5,523 nt of DNA from Bacteroidales bacterium (GTDB lineage Bacteria > Bacteroidota > Bacteroidia > Bacteroidales > JAOZQN01), in NCBI GenBank assembly GCA_029938985.1, contig JAOZTW010000377.1:1-5523 (forward strand). Reading direction: 5' to 3'. Both the position numbers and the translations under genes were made by a program. Under the pieces are notes generated by a model. That model was not told the DNA's origin, searched no databases, and saw nothing but the letters and a program-made list of their open reading frames with translations. Positions 1-5,520 of this stretch are shown here, in pieces (positions within the stretch are counted from its first letter, which is position 1; every line of letters begins with the position of its first letter).

Positions 1-49
1 AATTTAATTTTGTGGATAATTATAAAATACAAAGATACAAAAAAATTAG

Positions 50-198
50 ACTAGTGTTACTTCAAGTTTGTAATGTCTATTAAAAAGCAGGTATTATAAA
101 ACACATCTGAAATAGTAGTAAATCTGCTTGTTATGCTATTTAGTGTGTGAATGATAAAAAGCATATACCAGACATTATTAACTTGAAGCAACACTAGT
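50..198. mobile_element. MITE-like foldback element with long terminal inverted repeats
   Basis: Arms 50-78 and 170-198 are inverted copies: 26 of 29 positions pair exactly, with mismatches at 59/189 and 69/179 and a G-T pair at 70/178. Both ends carry CTAG (51-54 and 194-197) inside ACTAGT. If CTAG is the target duplication, the element is 55-193 (139 bp), starting TGTTACTTCAAGTT. The inside also pairs in near-register: TATTAT (92-97) with ATGATA (151-156), CACA (102-105) with TGTG (146-149), AAATAG (110-115) with CTATTT (136-141). It is too short for a transposase, so it would depend on one elsewhere. CTAG duplications are known for some insertion sequence groups (e.g. the IS427 group of IS5), but the ends alone do not assign a family. 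A large non-mobile hairpin is the alternative. Confidence 0.6.
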
Positions 199-310
199 TA
201 AAAAATAAATTTAGAAGTTATGAATATCATGATAAATACATAAGACCATAAATGACAATTAGGAATGATGCTTTAAGTCTTTATGAAACAGAACAGTCAT
301 GATTATCTAT

Positions 311-331
311 AAAAAACTAAACGATACGCTT
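311..331 (-). terminator. Weak intrinsic terminator after the fibre gene
   Basis: Directly downstream of the fibre stop the transcript reads AAGCG-UAU-CGUUU, a five-pair stem with one G-U pair and a three-base loop (331-319), followed by AGUUUUUU (318-311). The U-tract and position, four bases after the stop codon, fit a terminator, but the stem is short. Confidence 0.45.
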
Positions 332-335
332 GGAC

Positions 336-2243
336 TTAATTTTCTGTTTCCAGTTTTTCTAATCTCTTATTAAGGTCTTCATATTTTTGTTTTAAATCTT
401 GATTTTCTTGTTTCAAGCTTAGATTCTCTTCTTTTATTTCTAAAATTATCTCCTGTTGTTCTTTTATTGATTGTACTAATACAGGAGTAAAGCGAGTGTA
501 ACTTATCGACTTACCACCATTTGTATTATTAGAAACTAATTCAGGATAAATTTTTTCAAGTTCATTTGCATCAAAACCAAAAGTTGTTTTATCATCTGTT
601 TGATAACTTAAAGCATCTAAAAGCAATATATTATCTAAACTTTTATTAATAGATTTTGAGTTTTTATAACTTTTTTGATTTTCAAAAAGTGTAAGGTCAA
701 GATAAAGCCCTCCACTTTTGAGAAGCACCATTGCATCGTTGGTTGCACCAGAACCAGTACCATTTCCTGCAACTATCAATGGATCTGTTGCTACCCAAGC
801 TACTTGATCTCCAGTAACATTAGCAAATCTACCTACATAAAAACTACATTGTGATTGCGAAGAGTTTCCATTTCCAAACGAAGCTGAATATTGTCCTCTG
901 GCAACAGTATTTAATCCACCAGCTAAAGCACCATCAGCATTTTGTTCTATTGTGTTACCCGAACCAAATGCAATTGAACCATGCCTACTTACTATATTAT
1001 TACTACCAACCGAAAAAGAATTATCGCCAGCAACGTCATTAGCTGTACCAATACTAAATGAATTTTCGCCATTAACATCATTATTTTGACCAAAAGCAGC
1101 AGAGGCAGTACCAGAAGCAGTTGTGTTTCTACCAAAAGCTACGGAGTAATTTCCAATATTATTTTCGTCCCAAGCTGTTCCAGTTGAAATTCTACCTGCT
1201 CTAAATGAGGCACTTTTTGGGTCAAACATCATTCTTACACCAGCACCAGTTATAACTGACGAAATTGCCGTTCCTGTATTGTATGTTCCTGTTGATAAGA
1301 TACCTGAGCCATCGGGAGAGTTAATATATGTAGGGCTTGTGTTTTGTGTCCATAAAGAACTACCACCTGTAGCATCTTGACTAACCCAATTTGAACCATC
1401 AAAAGTAAGTATTTGTCCAGTAGTTGCTCCAGTTGTGTTTACTCCGTCTAATAAATCTAAATTTAAAACCGGTTGTGTCCAATTAGTTCCATCGTGAAAA
1501 AATATTTGATTTGCAGATGGAGTACCTACTGATGCCAAATTGTCGAAATCTAATTGTTGATTTATCCAGTTTGTTCCATTTGAAAACAAAACATGATTTG
1601 CTGTTGCTGTTACAGTAACATCTGTTAAATCAGTCAAAGCTATTGCTCCACCCGAACTTACTGTAGCATTTGTCCAATTTGAACCGTTCCATAATATTAC
1701 TTCATTAGTTGCGGGATTACTCGTAAAATCTATATTATTCAAATCTTCAATACCAAAAGGTACATCTCCATTTCCATCTCTCACTATATCTTCCGAATTT
1801 TCTGCAACCAATGAATATGGAACAGATTGTAATTTAATAGTTCCCATATCAATAAGTCCACTTCCAAATTCGGAACTTCCAAAATCTACTCTCATTTTAA
1901 GATAATAGCTTCCGCTTGTAAAATCATACCAGTCAATAGTTAAAAAATCAGAAGAACTACCCTCATAAGTGCTTTGTCCGTCTCCAATTTGTATTGAAAA
2001 CAACCCAAATTCGTTTGTAGTTGGATTGTGAATTTCTTGCCAAACAATATTACAGTTAGATGCTGTTTCGCAATTAGTACCTTGAATAATACTAACCTCT
2101 AATATTACTTCCTTATTAGTTACTGGACTTCCATCTTCGCTCCTTGCTACTGCTTGATAATTAAATGTTTCTGGAAGTTGAGCAAAAAGATTTGTTTGTA
2201 CTAAAAAAATAATTACTATAAATATTATTGTAGATTTTTTCAT
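336..2243 (-). CDS. Fibre-like surface protein: NW repeats, YadA-type head repeats, S74-like chaperone domain and coiled coil
   Basis: A 635-residue exported protein resembling phage tail fibres and trimeric adhesin heads. Signal peptide 1-21, likely cut before Q22. Residues 24-147 are a conserved Bacteroidota N-terminal module: FNYQAVAR (27-34), TTNEFGLFSIQIGDG (75-89), GSYYLKM (111-117), LQSVPYSLVAEN (138-149). Residues 167-290 hold four NGxNW/DGxNW repeats. FDPKSASFRAG (340-350) is followed by eight YadA-head-like repeats of 14-15 residues (364-477, e.g. NSFSVGSNN), which in YadA-type heads form a trimeric left-handed beta-roll. Residues about 521-595 resemble the peptidase S74/endosialidase intramolecular chaperone: GFDANELEKIYPELV (556-570), SYTRFTPVLVQSIKEQQ (581-597). 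S525 and K530 have the Ser-Lys spacing of the self-cleaving dyad. Residues 593-634 form a heptad coiled coil. No type A or B sorting domain, lipobox or barrel is seen, so the route to the surface is unclear. It lies 15 bp after the type A gene and is last in the operon. Confidence 0.88.
   Translation of the reverse strand: MKKSTIIFIVIIFLVQTNLFAQLPETFNYQAVARSEDGSPVTNKEVILEVSIIQGTNCETASNCNIVWQEIHNPTTNEFGLFSIQIGDGQSTYEGSSSDFLTIDWYDFTSGSYYLKMRVDFGSSEFGSGLIDMGTIKLQSVPYSLVAENSEDIVRDGNGDVPFGIEDLNNIDFTSNPATNEVILWNGSNWTNATVSSGGAIALTDLTDVTVTATANHVLFSNGTNWINQQLDFDNLASVGTPSANQIFFHDGTNWTQPVLNLDLLDGVNTTGATTGQILTFDGSNWVSQDATGGSSLWTQNTSPTYINSPDGSGILSTGTYNTGTAISSVITGAGVRMMFDPKSASFRAGRISTGTAWDENNIGNYSVAFGRNTTASGTASAAFGQNNDVNGENSFSIGTANDVAGDNSFSVGSNNIVSRHGSIAFGSGNTIEQNADGALAGGLNTVARGQYSASFGNGNSSQSQCSFYVGRFANVTGDQVAWVATDPLIVAGNGTGSGATNDAMVLLKSGGLYLDLTLFENQKSYKNSKSINKSLDNILLLDALSYQTDDKTTFGFDANELEKIYPELVSNNTNGGKSISYTRFTPVLVQSIKEQQEIILEIKEENLSLKQENQDLKQKYEDLNKRLEKLETEN
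813..1154 (-). repeat. YadA-head-like tandem 14-15-residue repeats within the fibre gene
   Basis: The stretch encodes residues 364-477 as about eight units of 14-15 residues. Each begins with a G, R or Q and carries a core of the form SxAFG, SFSIG, SFSVG, SIAFG, GALAGG, SASFG or SFYVG, followed by an N-rich turn. This periodicity is the hallmark of the left-handed parallel beta-roll of trimeric adhesin heads. The units have diverged, so the DNA is not an exact tandem repeat and is unlikely to slip often. Confidence 0.8.
1374..1745 (-). repeat. Four NGxNW/DGxNW protein repeats within the fibre gene
   Basis: The stretch encodes residues 167-290. Four related segments end in WNGSNW (185-190), SNGTNW (221-226), HDGTNW (250-255) and FDGSNW (281-286), spaced 36, 29 and 31 residues apart. 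Each is preceded by a hydrophobic strand (EVIL, HVLF, QIFF, QILT) and most also by an L-D/N-rich segment such as DLTDV. The pattern suggests short repeated beta units in a fibre shaft. No function is known to me for the repeat itself. Confidence 0.7.
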
Positions 2244-2258
2244 TTTAAATATATTTTG

Positions 2259-2774
2259 TTAGTTATTAACTATAATTTTGTAGGTATAAAAATTTTGGTC
2301 AATATTAATTTTCACAAAATATTGTCCATTTGGTTGATGTTCAAAGTCTAATTTTAAGTTCATAAAATTTTCAAAATTATTGTTTTCAATTGGAAGCGAT
2401 ATTCTTTCACCCAAAATATTAAAAACAATTATTTTAAAATCAATAATTTCTTCTTTACTCGTAACATTTAATGTTATTTTATTTTGCGTAGGATTAGGAA
2501 AAGCAGTTATTTCAACTTCATTTAATAAACTGTCTTGTCTGATTTTCCTAATACTGATATTAGTTGGTTGTTCAAATCCCGAAGTCAAAAAATATTGTTC
2601 ATCACTAATAGGTAAAGCAATTTCGCCAACAGTATAAGAATAAAAAATATTATTTGTAGCAATCTGTTGTCCACCAGACGAGACAACAGAGGGAGTTAAA
2701 TACTGTGCAAAAATTACTTGAGTAAATAGTGATATTATAATAATAATTGTAGTTCGTTTCATAATTTTTGTCAT
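2259..2774 (-). CDS. Short exported protein with T9SS type A sorting domain
   Basis: A 171-residue protein with a signal peptide (likely cut after IFA, mature Q24). A short domain follows, with SSGG (32-35), YSYTVGE (45-51) and LTSGFEQP (63-70). This SGG...SxTxGE...LTxGFxQP pattern recurs in small Bacteroidota secreted proteins of unknown function. Residues 88-171 fit a type A sorting domain: FPNPTQNKI (92-100), VFNILGERI (117-125), PNGQYFVKI (148-156) and a terminal strand YTYKIIV. This domain normally directs passage through the T9SS and is usually cut off at the surface. Two starts are possible. ATG at 2774 overlaps the upstream stop as ATGA, suggesting translational coupling. ATG at 2762 (residue 5) gives MKRTTII, nearly identical to the start of the upstream PorP-type protein. 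The longer form is given because of the coupling. Apart from the sorting signal, little sequence remains that could carry an activity, so a structural or adhesive role is only a guess. Confidence 0.85.
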   Translation of the reverse strand: MTKIMKRTTIIIIISLFTQVIFAQYLTPSVVSSGGQQIATNNIFYSYTVGEIALPISDEQYFLTSGFEQPTNISIRKIRQDSLLNEVEITAFPNPTQNKITLNVTSKEEIIDFKIIVFNILGERISLPIENNNFENFMNLKLDFEHQPNGQYFVKINIDQNFYTYKIIVNN

Positions 2775-4228
2775 TTTTTTACTTTTTTATTAAAATAAAT
2801 AACTGTTCTATTGTTTAGTCTGCGAGCTTCAGGATTGTCGTTTGCATCTAATGGAATTGTTGCACCTTTTCCTGTTACTACTATTTGATTTGATTTAACT
2901 CCTTTACTTAAAAGATAATTTGATACTGCAAAGGCTCTATCGTCCGAAAGTTTTTGTTTATATTCCTTAGAACCGAGGTTATCTGTGTGAATTTCAATTT
3001 GAATAATTAATTCAGGCTCTGTTTTTAGTTTTGTTGCAAATTTATTTAACTCTCCGTGAGCAGAGCTGAGCAATCTGTCGCTATTTTGCCCAAAAGATAT
3101 TGATTGACAAATTCCATATTCCAACCAATCTGTATTATTATTAGTATCATTTGGGATGTGTGAGGTTTGATGCAGACTATCAATTTTTGCTTCCAATCTT
3201 TCTATTTCACTATTTCTTTCTGAGGTTTCTTTTTTTAGATTACTTTTTAGTTTACTTATTTCTATCTCTAATTTAAGAACATCGTCATTAGATTCTGGAG
3301 TCAATGGTGGTGCAAAAGCTGTTGGTTGTTTTCTTGTTTTGCTTCTATTCAAAAGAAATCCCATTGTAAGTTCGTGTGTACCAGAAGTAGCAGTTGATAG
3401 TCCTCCAATTCCAAATTCGTAACTATAATTTAGTACTATCCTTTCTCCAACACAGCCCCCAACAGTGGTTACTATACTGTTATCGGCTCTATAATTTACT
3501 GCTGTCCAGTACTTATTGTTGAAACGTGCTAACATACCAACTTCAAAATTAAATTCACTTCTTTCGGTGGTTCGTAACAATACCATTGGTGTTATCGAAA
3601 TTTTGTCTGATAATTTTTCGTTCCATGAGGCAAACATTATATAATGTCTTTGAAGTTGGTAAACTCCTTCGGTATCCTTATATTTAAACGACATACCAAT
3701 AGTACGTGGAACGGAAACACCGATATTCAAATTATTAATAATAAAAGCTGTGCTAACTCCTACGTCATAGGCTGTTATTGCAAGTCCACTGTTATTTTGC
3801 AACATTGGGTCAAGCTGTGTTCCATAAGAGTTTACTTTACTCAAATCAATTTGATTTCTAAATAATTGAGGTGATAAACCAAAATTTAGAGTTACCATAT
3901 CACTAAATTTTATATGATAAGCAAAAGTTCCAGTAATATAGATTTGAGAAAAATTCCCACTATTTTCAGTCATTGCATTTAAACCATAGCCCATATTATT
4001 AAATAGCTTCCCATTAAAATTTGCGGTTGCAAGACTGGGGGCTCCTTCAATTCCAATCCAATTTTGACGATAATTTATAAAAGCTTCGGTATTACCATTA
4101 AATCCTGCAAATGAGGGATTTATTGCAAAACGATTTATCAAAAATTGGTTTTGTATTGGTATCTGTTGTGAATATCCAATATTTGCGAAAAACAATAATA
4201 AAAATAGTATAATAGTAGTTCTTTTCAT
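2771..4228 (-). CDS. PorP/SprF-type outer membrane protein fused to a C-terminal OmpA peptidoglycan-binding domain
   Basis: A 485-residue protein. Residues 1-20 are a signal peptide with a likely cut before Q21. Residues 21-293 look like the PorP/SprF family beta-barrel: NPSFAG at 37-42, YRQNWIGI at 53-60, GAP at 62-64, and alternating amphipathic strands through TMGFLL (288-293). A Pro-rich joint (302-311) leads to a charged coiled coil at about 315-354. Residues 368-480 are an OmpA-like domain: HTDNLGS (414-420), LSDDRA (427-432), GKGATIP (453-459) and RRLNNRTV (469-476). D416 and R431 fall at the positions that bind diaminopimelate in this family. PorP/SprF proteins sit in the outer membrane and serve secretion of type B clients in known T9SS systems; the OmpA part should anchor this barrel to the cell wall. 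The gene lies between a type B client gene and a type A sorting-domain gene and overlaps the latter by 4 bp. An A8 tract lies just upstream of the ATG. Family assignment is firm; the exact client is inferred from position. Confidence 0.9.
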   Translation of the reverse strand: MKRTTIILFLLLFFANIGYSQQIPIQNQFLINRFAINPSFAGFNGNTEAFINYRQNWIGIEGAPSLATANFNGKLFNNMGYGLNAMTENSGNFSQIYITGTFAYHIKFSDMVTLNFGLSPQLFRNQIDLSKVNSYGTQLDPMLQNNSGLAITAYDVGVSTAFIINNLNIGVSVPRTIGMSFKYKDTEGVYQLQRHYIMFASWNEKLSDKISITPMVLLRTTERSEFNFEVGMLARFNNKYWTAVNYRADNSIVTTVGGCVGERIVLNYSYEFGIGGLSTATSGTHELTMGFLLNRSKTRKQPTAFAPPLTPESNDDVLKLEIEISKLKSNLKKETSERNSEIERLEAKIDSLHQTSHIPNDTNNNTDWLEYGICQSISFGQNSDRLLSSAHGELNKFATKLKTEPELIIQIEIHTDNLGSKEYKQKLSDDRAFAVSNYLLSKGVKSNQIVVTGKGATIPLDANDNPEARRLNNRTVIYFNKKVKK

Positions 4229-4292
4229 GATTTTTTTTGTATGTTAATTTTAAATGAAGTTTTTTTTATAATTGAATTTTAAGGTGTAAACC

Positions 4293-4320
4293 AATTCTTA
4301 ATTTTTAATTCTTAATTCTT
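4293..4320. repeat. Four tandem copies of the heptamer AATTCTT between genes 1 and 2
   Basis: Units 4293-4299, 4307-4313 and 4314-4320 read AATTCTT; unit 4300-4306 reads AATTTTT. The array abuts the hairpin at 4321-4340. A seven-base unit can gain or lose copies by slippage. It lies in the gap between the type B gene and the PorP-type gene, not in coding sequence. Confidence 0.75.
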
Positions 4321-4340
4321 TGACTTATCTTAATAAGTCA
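4321..4340 (-). promoter_or_regulatory. Perfect 8-bp hairpin spanning the stop codon of the type B gene
   Basis: TGACTTAT (4321-4328) and ATAAGTCA (4333-4340) are exact inverted copies with a four-base loop. On the transcript the stem covers the last codons and the UAA of the type B gene. A-rich sequence follows instead of a U-tract, so it is not a standard intrinsic terminator. A 3'-end stabilising or processing hairpin between the type B and PorP-type genes is the likelier reading. Confidence 0.5.
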
Positions 4341-5140
4341 ATATATCCAGTTGTGGTTTTTTTTCCTTCGCTTTTTATTACATAGTAATATGTTCCTGCA
4401 TCTAATACTTTTCCTGAGTTACTTTTTCCTTCAAAGCCTCCTAAATTTGAGTAAATTTCATTTAAGTAAACTTTTTGCCCCCACTTATTAAATATTACAA
4501 CTGAAACATCAGCACTGTAATACGAAAGGTTGGATATAAATAATACATCGTTTGCTCCATCAGCATTATCTGGAGTTAAAATATTGTTTTTCACAATAAT
4601 AGACAAACTATCTTCTGAAATTGGTTCGTTAAGTGAAATTGCTCTGCTCACAGAATCGGTACAATTATTTTCATTAAGAGCTACTACTGTATATAATCCA
4701 GATTCTAAATAGTAAATTATATTATCAGTTTCTGCGGTAATTTCGGAATTAAAATACCAAGAAAATGTTATTCCGTCTCCTGTTGTGTTTGCTGTTAATG
4801 ATTGAAATATAATATCATCGGCTAAAGTTACCCCTGGTTGTGGATTAATTGTTACATCAATCGAAGTACTGTCCTTGGAGGTATCCGAAAAAGTTAAAAT
4901 CAGCCATACTGTGTATGATCCTGTTGTTTGATAAATATGAGTGGGATGCTCTCTCCAAGTATCAAAGTCGTCTCCAAATCGCCAATGCGATGATTCATAG
5001 TTTACAGTTGATGAATTCGAAAACATCACAGAATCTCCCAAACAATAAGTTGATGCGTCTTTATTAGTGCTAATTGTTTGAGCAATTGATATTGTAAACG
5101 AAAACATAATAAAGAAAATAATAAATACAATTTGTTTCAT
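4325..5140 (-). CDS. Small PKD-domain surface protein with T9SS type B (gliding motility-associated) C-terminal sorting domain
   Basis: A 271-residue exported protein, probably displayed on the cell surface or released by the type IX secretion system. Residues 1-20 form a signal peptide with a likely cut after SIA, leaving Q21. Residues 33-102 look like a PKD/Ig-like fold: WRFGDD at 53-58 resembles the PKD WxFGDG core, followed by HPTHIY (65-70) and GSYTVWL (74-80). Residues 103-170 look like a second, more divergent Ig-like unit. Residues 185-271 match the type B sorting domain: ILTPDNADGANDV (187-199), VVIFNKWGQKVY (214-225), AGTYYYVIK (248-256) and the terminal GYIDLLR. The usual WDG is FEG here (236-238). 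At 271 residues it is small for a type B client, many of which are very large. The start is preceded by A/T-rich sequence without a Shine-Dalgarno motif, as is usual in Bacteroidota. It is first in the operon, 96 bp before a PorP/SprF-type gene, its likely secretion partner. The binding target of the PKD unit is unknown. Confidence 0.9.
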   Translation of the reverse strand: MKQIVFIIFFIMFSFTISIAQTISTNKDASTYCLGDSVMFSNSSTVNYESSHWRFGDDFDTWREHPTHIYQTTGSYTVWLILTFSDTSKDSTSIDVTINPQPGVTLADDIIFQSLTANTTGDGITFSWYFNSEITAETDNIIYYLESGLYTVVALNENNCTDSVSRAISLNEPISEDSLSIIVKNNILTPDNADGANDVLFISNLSYYSADVSVVIFNKWGQKVYLNEIYSNLGGFEGKSNSGKVLDAGTYYYVIKSEGKKTTTGYIDLLR

Positions 5141-5234
5141 TTGAATATGAATATTAAATTAATGAATAATTAGTGAAAAAGAAAAAATAACTAACCCCCA
5201 CTCTACTTGTTTATTTGCCCTTTTAAAAATCATT

Positions 5235-5250
5235 AAATAGCTCGCTATTT
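5235..5250. repeat. Perfect palindrome in the operon leader
   Basis: AAATAGC (5235-5241) and GCTATTT (5244-5250) are exact inverted copies separated by two bases. As RNA this makes a 6-bp stem with a four-base loop; as DNA it could be a small operator for a dimeric regulator. It lies about 95 bp before the first gene, and immediately before the ATG of the 24-codon frame. Chance is possible for seven bases per arm. Confidence 0.4.
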
Positions 5251-5392
5251 GTAGATTTGTTTAAATAATAGAAGAACAAAAAAACGGCGTATTCTGGAGT
5301 TATATATTATTTCATTTTCACTTTGTAAAAAAATGCTTATAATTATATAGAAACAAAATATTATTTTTTGGTTTAATATTTGAACTAATTTG

Positions 5393-5428
5393 CAAAAGTA
5401 AAATTTTTATTCAATAAAAAAGCAAAAA
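5393..5428 (-). promoter_or_regulatory. Bacteroidota-type promoter for the four-gene unit
   Basis: On the minus strand TACTTTTG (5400-5393) matches the Bacteroidota -7 consensus TAnnTTTG exactly and is followed by CA. TTTTTG (5428-5423) lies 22 bp upstream and fits the TTG/TTTG -33 element, within the 17-23 bp spacing described for Flavobacterium promoters. It is the only TAnnTTTG on this strand between 5141 and 5523. Transcription would start near 5387, giving a leader of roughly 245 bases before the ATG at 5140. No such element is found in the gaps between the four genes, which supports one transcription unit. Confidence 0.6.
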
Positions 5429-5466
5429 GACAACATTATTGCAACAATTAGTGGAAATAAAAGAAT

Positions 5467-5520
5467 TAATTTTGCGTTTCGCTAATTAAAAATGTAGTTT
5501 TTAAAATTCAATTTTTGGAG
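5467..5520 (+). promoter_or_regulatory. Possible divergent promoter and ribosome-binding site for a gene beyond the right edge
   Basis: TAATTTTG at 5467-5474 matches TAnnTTTG on the plus strand, and GGAG at 5517-5520 lies at the end of the window, where it could serve a start just outside. The best upstream TTG (5439-5441) is 25 bp away, slightly too far for the usual spacing, so the match is partial. AT-rich DNA gives such octamers by chance. Confidence 0.25.

Larger units (their letters stand above)
1..335. other. Left-hand non-coding region downstream of the operon
   Basis: No gene was found here. The region holds the MITE-like element (50-198) and the weak terminator (311-331). Between them is AT-rich sequence with a loose foldback: ATCATGA (226-232) with TCATGAT (297-303), and CATAAGAC (239-246) with GTCTTTATG (277-285, one bulge). 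Left of the element, TATCTTTG on the minus strand (37-30) matches TAnnTTTG and might start a transcript leaving the window to the left, but it has no well-spaced upstream TTG. Confidence 0.55.

Noticed and set aside
5..12. TAATTTTG on the plus strand as a promoter
   Set aside because: The upstream half is outside the window, no gene follows on that strand, and several chance matches to this octamer are expected in DNA this AT-rich.
30..37. Minus-strand TATCTTTG as a firm promoter for a gene to the left
   Set aside because: The nearest upstream TTG is 25 bp away, inside the foldback element, and no coding start can be seen in the remaining bases; mentioned only as a possibility.
851..1042. 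Plus-strand reading frame of 63 codons inside the fibre gene
   Set aside because: It lies opposite the YadA-like repeats, has a composition typical of antisense shadow frames, and has no start context or recognisable domain.
813..1154. CRISPR or recent DNA tandem repeat in the fibre gene
   Set aside because: The periodicity is at protein level, with diverged 14-15-residue units. The DNA has no identical repeats with unique spacers.
336..2243. Prophage tail fibre gene
   Set aside because: The protein has a Sec signal peptide and the conserved Bacteroidota FNYQAVAR module, and its neighbours are T9SS genes with no phage structural gene, so a cellular surface protein fits better.
4229..4324. 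Separate promoter for the PorP-type gene
   Set aside because: No TAnnTTTG element exists on the minus strand in this gap, so read-through from the type B gene is the simpler view.
2380..5067. Further plus-strand frames of 60-85 codons at 2380-2637, 3644-3865, 4530-4712 and 4849-5067
   Set aside because: Each lies wholly opposite a well-supported minus-strand gene with clear domains, and none shows a family motif.
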